From assembly GCA_007922195.1 (NCBI GenBank), contig ML681998.1, positions 18,286,320 through 18,350,319 on the forward strand: DNA of 64,000 nt, written 5' to 3'. How positions within the stretch are numbered: the stretch's first letter is position 1; each line of letters opens with the position of its first letter. The notes beneath the pieces are model-generated. The model had not been told where the DNA came from. It ran no database searches and saw only the letters and a list, made by a program, of their open reading frames with translations. A program made the translations under genes and the position numbers. This stretch comes from Podocnemis expansa. Its lineage: Eukaryota; Chordata; Testudines; Podocnemididae. Below are positions 22,421 to 33,160 of the stretch, in pieces.

Positions 22421-23369
22421 CACTACAGAAGTACATGTGTTTATATAAACGTTTCACGCACTATGGTTAGTATCACTTGGGATGCTTCTGGAAGACTGAA
22501 TAGGGCAGCTCCTTTTCTGTGTAAACAACTAAATGGGCACACCAATGGAGGCACACCAGTATAAGACCTGTCAGTACCAAATCAGAACCAGGCCCCAAAA
22601 TCCATCCATCCATCATTACAGACTTCTAAAGCAGGTGAACCCTTGGTCTAGTTATTATTTATACTCTACAAACCACATGGAACAACATGAAAAGGAAGAA
22701 ACCTGCAGCAACAAAGGGGTTTTGCTCTGAACCCAAATAGGTTGCCAGCTTTTACAGTGTATGACAGCCCAGTAAGATGAACCTCCACTAGCATATACTC
22801 TGACTTACTGTGGTGAGGACCTCAGTTAATGTTTGAGGGAATGTGTGTCACAGTAGCAAATTCAAGTAAAGTAGGAAGCAGGGGGTAGATGAGGACAGGA
22901 AATTCTATAACTACCTGCACAACAATCTAATACAGATAGCTGCTTATGGTTAAATGTTCACTTGACTTTCCACTGCTGTCAGCTTTCAACCTCACTAATG
23001 AAAACAAAGTTTACTGAAATGATTATAGACTAAAAGAGTGCTAGAGGAGAGTTATCAATAACTGGTGTGGTTATTTATATCTCAGCAATGTGGATAACAA
23101 ATACATACAGTAGTTTCTTGTCCACCAGGTTCCACATGGATGGATGACACAAACTTTAAAATAAATTTGATATGTCCAATCTATAGCAAAACAAGCAACC
23201 CAGCACAAAATAAGCAAGTATAGCATGTGTCCCTAAAGTGCTAAGTTCTGTTAATACCAGAGAGTGTTTCCCTAAAATAGTAAGCACCAGCTAATACACA
23301 CTAGAGTAAGCTGTGCAGCAGAAGAGATCATGCATCTTCTAGAAAGTCATAATGAGATATTTTTTACAT
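22421..23369. other. Unique sequence, nothing recognised
   Basis: No repeat or coding signal recognised. Confidence 0.45.
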
Positions 23370-24578
23370 AAGAATGGCAATACCAGATCAGACCAATGAT
23401 CCACTCCAGCCCAATATCTTATCTTCCAACAGTAGCCAATGGCAGGTGCTTCAGAAGGAATGACCAACAGCTAATTATTAAGTCATCTATCCTGCCATCC
23501 TGGCAATCAGCAAGCCCTGCCTATCCTGGCTAATAGCCACTGATGGACCTATCCTCCATGAACTTATCTACTTTCTTTTTTGAAGCCCACTATAATCTTG
23601 GCCTTCACACCATCCTCTAGCAAAGAATTCCACAAGTTGACTGAGAACTGTGTAAAGTAATACTTCCTTTTGTTTGTTCTAAAGCTGTGGCCTATTAATT
23701 TCATTTGGTGACCCTAGTTCTTGTGTTAAGAGAAGGAATAAACAATACTTCCTTTTTTTTTTACTTTCTCCACACCCATCATGATTTTATAGACCTCTAT
23801 CACAGTCACCCTTGCTCGTCTCTTCACCAAGCTGAAAAATCCCAGTTTTATTAATTTCTCCTCATCTAAAAGACATTTCATACAACTAATTATTTTTGTT
23901 ACCCTTTACTTTTTCCAATTCCAATTTATCTTTCTTAGATGGGGCAACCAAATCTGCATGCAGTATTCAAGATGTTTGTGAGCCTTGTATTGATAACAAG
24001 GCAATACAATCTTGTTATCTATCCTTTTCTTAATGATTCCCAACATTAACTTTTTTTGACAGTGAGTGGATGTTTTCAGGAGACTATCTGCAATGACACT
24101 GACATCTCTTTCCTTAGTGATAAAAGCTCATGTAGACCCCATCATTTGATGGGTATAGTTGGGATTATGTTTTTCAGTATGCATTACTGTGTATTTATCC
24201 ACACTGAATTTCATCTGCAATTTTGTTGTCATGTGAGACCTCTTTGTAACTCTTCACAATCTGCTTTGGACTTAACTATCTTCAGTAGGTTTGTATCACC
24301 TATGAATTTTGCCACCTTACTGTTTACCCCTTTTTTCAGATAATTTATCAATATGTTGAATAGTACTGGTCGCAGGACAGACCTTGGGGGGATGCCACTA
24401 TTTACTTCTCTCCATTCTGAAAACTGACCATTTACTTCTACTCTTTGTTTCCTGTCTTTTAACCAGTTACTGATCCAGGAGAAATTTCCGGAGGGGTAGC
24501 CGTGTTAGTCTGTGTACAGCAAAAACAATGGGAGTCGTGTGGCACCTTATAGACTAACAGAGTTCTTCAGGCATAGGC

Positions 24579-24606
24579 TTTCATGGGCTCTAACCCACTT
24601 CATCAG
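24579..24606 (-). ncRNA. Hammerhead-ribozyme-like core in PLE tail
   Basis: On the minus strand: CTGATGA, then a stem II candidate GTGGGT-TAGA-GCCCAT (six pairs counting G-U), then GAAA. These are the invariant core elements of a hammerhead. PLEs of other eukaryotes are known to carry hammerhead motifs. Stems I and III are not convincing in this copy, so self-cleavage is not claimed. Confidence 0.55.
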
Positions 24607-24690
24607 ATGCAATGGGTTGTAAGTGGCTTGGAGCCCATGAAAGCTTATGCCCGAAGAAATCCATTACTCTATAAGGACACCCTGCAAATA

Positions 24691-24795
24691 GTGTAGTGGC
24701 TAGCACCTCTGCTTAACATGCAGATGGTCCTGGGTTCAATTCCCAGGAGGTTGGACTTGATGATCTCACAAGGTCCCTTCCAGCCCTATGATTTG
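24691..24795 (+). mobile_element. tRNA-derived SINE with CR1-like 3' tail
   Basis: The tRNA-like head has an A-box region (tagtggctagcacc, 24694-24707) and a B box GGTTCAATTCC (24733-24743) closed by cctgg/ccagg T-stem strands. It is followed directly by aggttggacttgatgatctc and ccttccagccctatgattt, which match the CR1 3' end. tRNA heads on CR1 tails are known for turtle SINEs mobilised by CR1. It is not a functional tRNA: no proper anticodon arm or acceptor stem is formed. Confidence 0.7.
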
Positions 24796-25179
24796 ATTGA
24801 CACTCATTGGTTTTGCTGATCCAGGAGAGGATCTTCCGTCTTATGACAGCTTGCTTTGCTTAAGAGCCACTGGGGAGGGAACTCGTCAAAGTCCTTCTGA
24901 AGATCTACATACACTGTGTTAGTGGATCATCCTTGTTCACAAGCTTTTTGAGCCCCTCAAAAACTTGTAGTAAATGGATGAGGCATAATTTCCCTTTACA
25001 AAAACCTTGTTGATTCTTCTCCAGTAAATCATATTCATTTATGTGTCTAATAGTTCTGTTCTTTACTATGATTTCAATCAATTTGCCTGGTACTGAATTT
25101 AGACTTACTGGCCTGTAGTTGCTGGGATAACCTCTGGAATCTTTGTTTAAAATTGGTATCACATTAGCTATTCTCCAGC

Positions 25180-25589
25180 CAGGGGTATTGCTGCCCTGAA
25201 AAAAGGGTCAGGGCTCTGCCACTCTGGCCCTGGGCCCAATCCTGGGGCTGGATCAGGCTCCTGCCACTGCTGGCTGGCAGCCTGGCCCTGGGTCCCCAAG
25301 TGGGGTCAGGGCTGGATCTGGCCATGGCCAGCTGCCAACCCAGCCCCAGGTCCCTGACTAGGGTCCCAGCTAGATCTGGTCTGGCCCTGGATCCCTGGTC
25401 AGGGTTGGGACCAGAGCCAGATTCTGCCATTGCAGGTGGCCTGGCCCTGGGTCCTCAGGGCATGGGCACTGGGACTTGGGACTTATAGAACAGAATAGAA
25501 TCGAATCGAATCATAGGGTTGGAAGGGACCTCATGAAATCATCTAATCCAATCTTGCGCCCTGTGTGCCCAGTGCTAGCGATGCCACTG
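25180..25589. mobile_element. GC-rich hAT-like element inside CR1, with a CR1 3' fragment
   Basis: The left end CAGGGGTATTGCTGCCCTG resembles the reverse complement of the right end, CAGTGGCATCGCTAGCACTG. The flanks tctccagc and cctccagt match at 6 of 8. The interior repeats ctggccctgg and gatctgg words. Near the right end (about 25490-25558) lies an antisense CR1 3' terminus (atcatagggttggaagggac), so a small CR1 piece is nested within. Confidence 0.65.
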
Positions 25590-25830
25590 CCTCCAGTCAG
25601 TTGGTATAGAAGCTGATTTAAATGATAGGTTACACAACATAGTAGTTCTGCAGTTTCACATTTGAGTTCCTTCAGAACTCATGAGTGGACACCATTTGGC
25701 CTTGATCACTTGTTACTGTTTTAATTTATCAGTTTGTTCTAAAATCTCCTCTAATGACACCTCGGTCTGGGACAGTTCCACAGATATGTCACCAAAATAA
25801 TTTCTTAAGAACTTACTCATCCCTTTTTGG

Positions 25831-26929
25831 AAGAATGTAACTCAGAAAGCTGTTCAAAGCTGCTCATTTGGACTAGCTTGTAGTGTACTGAACCCCTTCT
25901 GTGAAGCACTGAACTCCCTCACAACCCACTGAAGACTGGTAGGAGGGAGGGTTAGGACATTAGAACAATGCAGCACAGGACTCTGAAATGAGGCTCCCCC
26001 CGCCCCCACAAAATCAGAACTTGCTCTGCACACTCCATAGGGATAATATTTGTCTGGGTAAACAGAATTCCTGTTGAAGCAGATGTATGTGTGATTTCCG
26101 TCTATGGAGTGCCATACCTAACTGATAAATGAAATTTTGTTTATGTATTTTAAAAAATCCTCAAACGGAAAGGGTAAATTTAACAGCACTCTGCCTGAGA
26201 ATGTTTTTGAAGAATCCAACAAAGGAAGCAGCTTTAATGGCTACAAAACGTGTGCACATTGAAAGTTTTTTTAAAAAAGCTCTCTCTCACACTTACATAA
26301 GCATTACAAAAATGAGGGGGAAAGGTTACATTTCTTAAGAAGTTTCCAGTTTACTGACTCCCGCCAATCTATTTTAATAAAACTTCATGCAACAAAGATG
26401 TCCCAACTATTGCTTGGGGATACAAATAATTGTGTGCAGCCCCCTTTTAGTTTATGACAAAAAGTGAGAAGTCTCTTAGTAGGTTATTTCAGAGAATAAA
26501 ATGCAAACACATCTTGTACCACAATATCATGGAATATTAGAATCTTTTACGGCCACTATTTCTTTTCCTACATAAGAAGGGGTGGGCTGATAATATCTGA
26601 AAAGGAAATAAACTTAGCTGATACAAAGTTAAACCTTTCTAAAGAAACAGGAAACCTTCCATCATAGCTCCACTTGCTGTCTAGACTGAGCACAAACTTT
26701 TAACCATTTAAGGTCCAAGTGACAAGTGGTGAAAGGGTCATATAATAGTCCATATTGAACTGTTATGACATTTTTTATTATTGTGACAGATGTAAAATAT
26801 GCACTCACCAAAAACACTGAGTACACTTATAATTTTAAGATATCAAAACCGAAACTGATGCTTCCACTCATTGCTCTCTCCCAACCAGAGTAATAGGTTC
26901 TTCTACATCTGTTTGGTCCTCTGCCATTG
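25831..26929. other. Unique sequence, nothing recognised
   Basis: No repeat or coding signal recognised; one short frame (26129-26338) has no domain. Confidence 0.45.
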
Positions 26930-27035
26930 GCGTTGGGACAGTGAGCCAGAACATAAGGGTTCAACTCCCAGATGCACTACAAATTTTATGAGACCCTTGG
27001 CAGGTTATTTAACTGGGGCGGGGGGCATTCAGGTT
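26930..27035 (+). mobile_element. MIR-type SINE fragment
   Basis: 'cagtgagccagaacataagg' leads to a B-box-like ggttcaactccc and then 'gagacccttggcaggttatt', matching the order of the MIR core and its 'ttgggcaagttacttaac' region. Diverged, as expected for an ancient amniote SINE. Confidence 0.55.
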
Positions 27036-27869
27036 GATTTATGTTACTCAGTATCTTGCTTGATCAGCTCTTAAAAAGGAAACAAGAGGCTAAATCTCAG
27101 GAATACCTCCTGTACTGCAGGAAAGCCCTATAACGTAATTTAATGGCACTACCTGAGATATTCCACTGATGCCCTGTCAGTATACATTCTTGGTTCCACA
27201 AATTAAGATCATGGGCCATGCTGGCAAGGTGGTCCAGGAAAAACTATACTCTGATCATACAAAGACTTCTGCAATGTGATCATTGTTAGCTGGTCTGATT
27301 ACTGAAGTGTGTAAAGTTAAGCACACACGTACATCTTTGTAGAATCGAGCCTTAAATTTGCGTCCTGCAGTTAGCACAAGGATGTGGCAAGAGTTCAAAT
27401 TATCATAAGTGGCTGGTTTTTGGGGTCTTTTTTACTTGGTTTTTCTTTTACTTGCATTCAGTGTGGCACACAAGGAAGAAGAAGAGATATGGCTTTTCAT
27501 AGCTACATCAGATTAAAGTCAGATAAAGTATCACATCAGGTATGTCACAGAGAAAGATTAACACAGCCTTGGAGACGTGTCCAAAAGCAGTGCAAAATAA
27601 CAGAGAGCATACCTTTTTAAAAATTTAAATCATTTAGCTTCATGACAGCTTTAGCACACAAGTCATGCACAGGAAAAAAAATCTGTGGTATTTCCAAACT
27701 TTTGAGTGCTTACCTTCACTACCAGCATTAGTTACACACTGTGAAACTATGTATAAAATGGATTAATGGAGCACTCAATAGACAGGCCTTAAATTGAAAT
27801 CTGCACTCCCAGAGTATGTGCTGTAGTAGGGTATAGTACTGTATGTAGGTGTGACTCAACAACACCTGA
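27036..27869. other. Unique sequence, nothing recognised
   Basis: No repeat or coding signal recognised. Confidence 0.45.
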
Positions 27870-28080
27870 ATACCAACTGGCAAAGGACCTACAGGAATGT
27901 ACTGTTTCTGGTAAGTTCACCAAAGAATGTCATGTGAGGTCTTAAATGAAAATGGGGTCAGACTGCTCATTGTTATCTTTGTGAAACGTATTTACATACA
28001 CTATGTAAGGAGTTATGTACTTGTGCTGAAAATGTTTTAAAGCCTGTATTAAGTCAGTTGACAGATTTTCTTGCTCAAAT
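27870..28080 (+). repeat. Interspersed repeat, copy 1 (unclassified)
   Basis: Resembles 37795-38000: shared order catgtgaggt, a 'tggggt' word, actgctcatt or actggtcatt, 'gagttatgtac', and 'agcctgtat' or 'agcccgtat'. Spacing is conserved over ~150 bp with many mismatches. It could be an old LTR piece but no terminus is visible. Confidence 0.5.
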
Positions 28081-29348
28081 GTGATAGAGCCCTAGAGAAT
28101 GCAATTTTCCATTTTCTAACCATGAGTACTCACGTGCTAGGAAAATCTTTTTAAATCAGATGAGTACCTCTCTAGGGCATACCAATTAGCAGTGCAAGGA
28201 AGTAGACAGTTCTAAATGGCAGATTTGATAAAAGCTTCCAAGCACGCATGTGGATTGAGATTTCTAGCAAGACAACCACATGCTGTGTTACTAAATGATA
28301 GTTGGATTGACCCGCCAATGCTTAAACTGAACTGAAAATGATCACAGAAGAGGCATTTACCTTCAAACTGCCAGTTTTCTGGACAAAATAATATGTCTAC
28401 CTTATGTTACAAGACAATGAATCAGTATATTGATTCTTCTTGTTAAGAAATATCTAAGCAAGTCAGAGACTGGAAATTACTCCAGGAATGATATGATGTT
28501 TTATTTCAAATCTCCTGTAATCACGCAGGACAGAATTAATTGTTTATTGTTAAATCTCCAACAACTTAACTCAGTCTATTGCTTTTGCAAGATTTTTGTC
28601 ACAGACTAACAGATGCTACAGATAGTGACATATCTTCATCAGTCAGAAATGGCAATTTATAAATTATAGAATCACTGGATTAAATACAAACAAATGCTCT
28701 ATCCTAACTTCAGTTACATTATCTATAGTCTTTCCAATTCATAATTAAAATGTTACATAAGTGAACAAAATATAGGTTTACCCCCACCAAATGAACAAGA
28801 CCAATAATAAATTCTTTCAGTCATTTGAAATTAGGAAGGCTGCTTTTCCTGTTTTAAGCAGGGCAGTCCTTGTTTTCTATGGGCTTTGGCTTAGTCCAGT
28901 ATCAAAGATGAGGGACATCATTTTGAAGAGCGTACTGTTCCACTCTTGCAAGTGGGAGCAGGATGGCACTCTTTTCAAATGGCATCTGGAATGTATAGGA
29001 GGGTTATCCCCAGACAATGAGGAGGCAGCATAATCAAGACTTCATCCTAAGCCTTTATTGAAGAGAAGCTGAAAGCAGAGGGAACCAGACAGGCAGGTTC
29101 CCCTAGCACAAAAACAACCCTCCCATATATCATTATGGTAACCCCAATGACACCACAGCATCCTTCATACAGCATGACCACAAACATACAGGAATGGCCT
29201 TTGTTCCGAGGACATGACTGTGATCATCCTTTCTGAACAAATCCTTCTCCCTCAATTTTATTGTCATTAGAAATATACACAAACCAGAACCATGGATCTG
29301 AGAAATTGGAAACATTTCTTTATTTTGTTTATTTTGGCAATGGAGAAA
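28081..29348. other. Unique sequence, nothing recognised
   Basis: One short segment near 28600 (cacagactaacagatgctac) may be an eroded PLE tail; otherwise nothing recognised. Confidence 0.4.
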
Positions 29349-29360
29349 TGTTTTCAAATC

Positions 29361-29679
29361 ATAGAATCATAGGGTTGATATTTAAGGTCTGGTTAGACAA
29401 TACCCAAATCTCAAAGAGGTAGCTGTGGTAGTCTAGTTCAGCAAAACAAACAAGAAATCCAGTGGCACTTTAAAGACTAATAAATTTATTTATTACATGA
29501 GCCTAAGAAAATCCCACTTTGTCAGACGCTTGAAGATGGGGAATTTAATTTAATTTAATTTGGTCCCATTCTGTAAATTCCCCATCTTCAAGCGTCTGAC
29601 AAAGTGGGATTTTCTCTCACGAAAGCTCATGAGATAAATAAATTTGTTAGTTTTTATATGTGCCACCATTCTTCTTGTC
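29361..29679. mobile_element. Chimeric PLE fold-back with CR1 fragments, 12-bp TSD
   Basis: Flanked by tgttttcaaatc at 29349-29360 and 29680-29691. From the left: a CR1 3' end in antisense (atagaatcatagggtt), a CR1 piece in sense (ggtctggttagacaataccc), then two PLE tails head to head. Arms 29508-29547 and 29574-29613 are exact reverse complements over 40 bp around a 26-bp spacer. The right tail keeps stem II and GAAA (29621-29624), but its core reads CTGACAA, which breaks an essential hammerhead position. Confidence 0.8.
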
Positions 29680-29691
29680 TGTTTTCAAATC

Positions 29692-30579
29692 TGTACCCAG
29701 ATTTGAATTTCCCAACTTTATGATATCTCTAGTTTTGACACATTTTCCAGTGATCACGTACTGTGAGTTATAAAGCATAGTTTATGACACATCTGTCTGG
29801 AACTACTATAGAATTGAATAAGAGTTCTATGTAACATCAAAAGCTTGTCTCTTACCCAGCCTGTGGTGTATTTTTAATTTTAGTATCCTGATGCCTTACA
29901 TCAAGCTTTGAAGTACAAACAACAGCCTCAATATTGATCCTATTGCAGAGCGCCCATTAAACTAAAGCCTGTAAAGACAGCTTTGAAAACATGAACCAAA
30001 GTAAACCAATCACTAGGAACCAACTGCTTGTCCAAAGAAACAGGCAGCTATGTTGTATTTCTACAAGAAAGAAAGTGGGAGACTGGAAAGAAGGATTTAA
30101 ACGGTGTGAAAAGTAGGAGACAGGTCCTGAGGACCAAATTTGGACTGCTGGGTAAGAGATTAAAGTCCAGAACCTCCCTTGTAAAATTCTCTGAAATGCT
30201 TCCAATTTCACATAGAAAACCAGTTAGGCAGAACTAGATGAGATGATGGTGTTTGGAGGAAGGATTTCAGTTTCCCATGGGAAAGGAGGAGACTACACAG
30301 GAAGGATGGGCTCATCCAAAACCAAAACATATTGCTGAGATGTAAAATTAAAAACATTGTTGAGGAGTTTTAAACTAAGGGTTCATGGAAAACCAATGTG
30401 TGGAGGCATACATAGTTTAGACAGACACATACTTGGTGCAGTGGTACTCAAAATTTTTAAATGGAGCCCCCCAGTGGTCTTTTGTCAAACAATTGTGTCC
30501 CCCTTTCATTCTTCTGAAAAGGGAGGGCCCTTTTAGAAGAAAAACAACAAGATGCTTCCTATGCTATAGGCCCTAACAA
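29692..30579. other. Mostly unique; partial hAT-like end near 30438
   Basis: Around 30438 'cagtggtactcaaaattttt' resembles a CAGTGG-type hAT terminus, but no matching right end was found before the next element. The remainder shows nothing recognisable. Confidence 0.35.
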
Positions 30580-31236
30580 CAGAGGTGTCACTGCCACTGG
30601 GCCCACAGGGCTTATGCCCTGCATCTCCTCGGGCTGGCCCCCGCCATGCTCCTGCAAGTCAGCAGGGCGAGCCACTGGCCAGCAGCACCAGGAGCTGGAG
30701 CTGGGTTGGGGTGCAGCAGCAGGAAGAGGATGCAGCTCTGGCAGCAGCAAGAGCTAGATCTGGGCTGGAGACGCCGGCTGCACCTGGCCAGCTGTGCAGC
30801 GGCCCAGCCCACCTGCCACTTGCCAGCAGTAGCAGGAGCCAACTCCGGGCTCCCTACTGCTGGCTGACAGCAACAGGAGCCAGAGCTAGGCTGGGACCAC
30901 CTGCTGCACCTGGCCGGCAGCACAGTGGCAGGAGCCAAATCTGGCTCTGGGCCACCTGCCGCTGGTGGCTGGCAGCAGTAGGAGCTGAATCCGGGCTGGG
31001 GTCACCTGCTGCTGGCAGCTGGCAGTGGCAAGAGCTGGATCCGGGCTGGGGCTGCCTGCCACTGGCTGGCAGCAGCAGGAGCTGGATCAGGCCCATCTGG
31101 GCTGCCTACCGCTTAATGACAGCAGCAGGAGCCGAATCCAGCTCCAGGCCCCTGCTGCTGGTAGCTGGCAGCAGCAGGAGCTGGATCCAGGCTGGGGCCA
31201 CCTACTGCAGGATTGGGTCCCTGGGCAGGCGGCCTG
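30580..31236. mobile_element. 657-bp minisatellite-bearing hAT-like element
   Basis: The TSD is cctaacaa (30572-30579) against tctaacaa (31237-31244), 7 of 8. The left end is CAGAGGTGTCACTGCCACTG. The right end, reverse complemented, starts CAGGCCGCCTGCCCAGGG. The interior is an irregular tandem array of ~50-60-bp units built on 'ggcagcagcaggagctggat' and 'gctggggccacctgctgct'. The array produces a 218-residue open frame (30585-31241, +) and several opposing ones. These are repeat artefacts without a domain. Confidence 0.75.
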
Positions 31237-31244
31237 TCTAACAA

Positions 31245-31742
31245 TCACACCCTCTTTCCCTGAACCTCCGCCCTTCAAGAAGAAGAAAGACTACAGTGGG
31301 AAAGTGCCCCTGTAATGATCACAGCCCATTTCAGAAAAAAAAACCAGGGCCTACAGTGTGTGATGCAAGGACCAAAGTAGCAGCAGTGGGGAGCAGTGAG
31401 CACCTGGCCTGGCAGTGGCAGGGGGCTGCTGCTGTCAGTGCAGGAGGTGGGTGACAGCAGTGGCTGCTTCCATATCCAGGGAGCTTGGAGGTGGATTGGA
31501 CCTCCCCTGCACCAACACTCCCAGCATCCATCTCATGGTTCCCCTCTCCCCTGGGGCACATCCTCCACATTGAGAGCCAAGACCTTAGGGGATGATTTAT
31601 TAAAGGGGATTCTCTACATCATAGTGAAAAGGAGAGGTTTAACGTTAATAAAGTACAAGTAAGAACTACAGAGAAACAATCCGACAGAAAGAGTCTGTGG
31701 GGGAAAAATCTAACTCTGGCCCTCAAGTTCAGAAAGAGGCAC
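31245..31742. other. Unclassified sequence before the assembly gap
   Basis: Moderately GC-rich, no repeat termini or domains recognised. It borders the 10-N gap. Confidence 0.4.
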
Positions 31743-31752
31743 NNNNNNNNNN
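31743..31752. other. Assembly gap (10 N)
   Basis: Ten undetermined bases exactly at the left boundary of the putative LTR, so any TSD on that side is hidden. Confidence 1.
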
Positions 31753-32346
31753 TGAGCAGGCCCCCCCAACAACTCGGGTGCAAGAGAGAGCCCCGAGGGG
31801 CAGCATCACAACACTTTTATCCAGTACAGTATGATAATGCTATGATAATGCTTACATGATTGACAATGTTTTAGAGACCCTTATATGGTTACATCAACAT
31901 TATTAAATACATATTAATGATTAAAGAATGCATATAATTATCCCCGCCTCTGTTTACTGTTGACATCATTTGCATTATTCTGGGCAGCCGCAGTACCTGC
32001 AAACTCATTAATTTCTGCCTAGAGATGCTGACCTTACATTCTTGTGAGGCTATGGTGCCAAGAAGGGTGAGCAGCAGATAGGAGGTAATACTCCCTTTTC
32101 AGTTAGAACAAAGACGGGACAGTTTAGCTTACATTCCTTGTCCAGATGGTCAGGAGAAAAAGCATGAGAAAGGGGAGATAACACACTTTAACTATTAACT
32201 CTAGGCCGCTTGTTAAAGAAACTTAGATACATGACTTGCCAGAGAAACGACCCCACTACCATAGCAACCCACGGCTCCAATGAGGCCTACACTTTAGCAC
32301 CTTTCTCACTGTCCTACAGAAGAGATTACATATAATTTTTCTTACA
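31753..32346 (-). mobile_element. Probable solo LTR of an endogenous retrovirus, antisense
   Basis: Read on the minus strand it begins TGTAAGAAAA and ends CCTGCTCA, the usual TG...CA limits, over 594 bp. A TATA-like atataagg and, about 70 bp further on, a polyadenylation-like ggataaaag precede a pyrimidine-rich 'ggctctctcttgcacccg' segment typical of R-U5. No second LTR, primer-binding site, gag or pol was found, so it is most likely a solo LTR. The TSD cannot be checked because the left flank is the N gap. Confidence 0.5.
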
Positions 32347-33160
32347 AGTCCCATTCAATCGCATCACAACAGGAAGTCAACTAAATCCTGACAGATTTTA
32401 TAAGTACTTGTATACAAAAGCAAGAAGTCTAATTACCACAATTGGTGAACTTGAGTGCCTGGTATTAAATGAAGATATTGTTATACTAGGCATCACAGAA
32501 GCTTGGTGAAATGATGATAATCCATGGATCATCAAAGTACAAAATGGATACAAATGACAGTAAGTCACATTGGGGAAGAAAGGCAGCATAGATTCAAGTA
32601 TAGTAAAAATCTGAAATGAATCCAACAGTACCACAGAATCCTTATAAATAGAACATTCATGTTTGAATAATAAGAGTAAAGCAATGGGAGTGTACTACCA
32701 ACCACCTGACCAAAATGTGACAGGAACTGTGAAATGCTCAGGGAACACTAGAGAGGCTACAAAAACAGAAAACTCGATAATAACAGGAGGATTTCAACTA
32801 TCCACATATTGGCTGGAAATGTCACCTCAGGATGGAATGCAGAGCCCCAAAAACATGCCCAATGGCCAAGCAGCATAAACAGGGAAACAAAAAGACATCT
32901 TCTAAAGTTGGAAGTCAGATCCTACCAAGGAAAATAGAAAGGAGCATAAACTGATAAGTGTAAAAGAATAATTAGGCAGGCCAAAAAAGATTTTGAAACA
33001 CAAAAACTAACAGCATTTTTTTTATGACATCAGAAGCAGGACACCTGCCAAACAGCTGGAAGGCCACTGGATGATCAAGGTGCTAAAGGTGCTCAAAGAT
33101 GATGAGAATTACAGAGAAACTAAATGGATGCTGTTCATCTATCTACACTGCCCAGCAATC
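32347..33160 (+). pseudogene. CR1 LINE endonuclease-region remnant, sense
   Basis: The sense frame preserves pieces of the CR1 apurinic-type endonuclease: 'aattggtgaacttgagtgcc' (near 32440), 'ggcatcacagaagcttggtg' (near 32490) and, in the 32663-32878 frame, GVYYQPPDQNVTG followed by IITGGFQLS where functional copies have a MGDFNHP-type motif; the catalytic aspartate-asparagine pair is lost. Further on, 'aggcaggccaaaaaagattt' and 'ccaaacagctggaaggccac' match the linker between endonuclease and RT. Stops and frameshifts throughout. Confidence 0.8.

Larger units (their letters stand above)
24483..24815. mobile_element. Chimeric insertion: PLE fold-back + tRNA-SINE + CR1 tail
   Basis: Flanked by a 13-bp TSD, ctgatccaggaga (24470-24482 and 24816-24828). 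From the left it holds a PLE terminus (aggggtagccgtgttagtct), a fold-back whose arms are 24564-24600 and 24621-24658, a tRNA-like segment (24691-24747) and a CR1-type 3' tail (ggttggacttgatgatctca). Read on the minus strand, the left arm carries a complete hammerhead-like core. The whole lies inside antisense CR1. Confidence 0.75.
23370..25830 (-). mobile_element. Long CR1 LINE, antisense, with two insertions
   Basis: Starts with the antisense 3' region 'acataagaatggcaatacca' and runs through 'ggctaatagccactgatgga', 'ttcatttggtgaccctagtt' and on into the RT region. Minus-strand coding remnants include 24905-25162 with GYPSNYRPVSLNSVPGKLIE, the conserved CR1 RT motif. Insertions at 24483-24815 and 25180-25589 split it. 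After the second, CR1 continues with gctgatttaaatgataggtt to about 25830. Stops and frameshifts show it is dead. Confidence 0.85.

Noticed and set aside
24691..24747. tRNA gene
   Set aside because: A and B boxes are present but the acceptor and anticodon arms do not form, and a CR1 tail follows; it is a SINE head.
30585..31241. 218-residue open frame
   Set aside because: Lies inside a repeat array bounded by hAT-type ends and a TSD; opposing frames are equally open; no domain.
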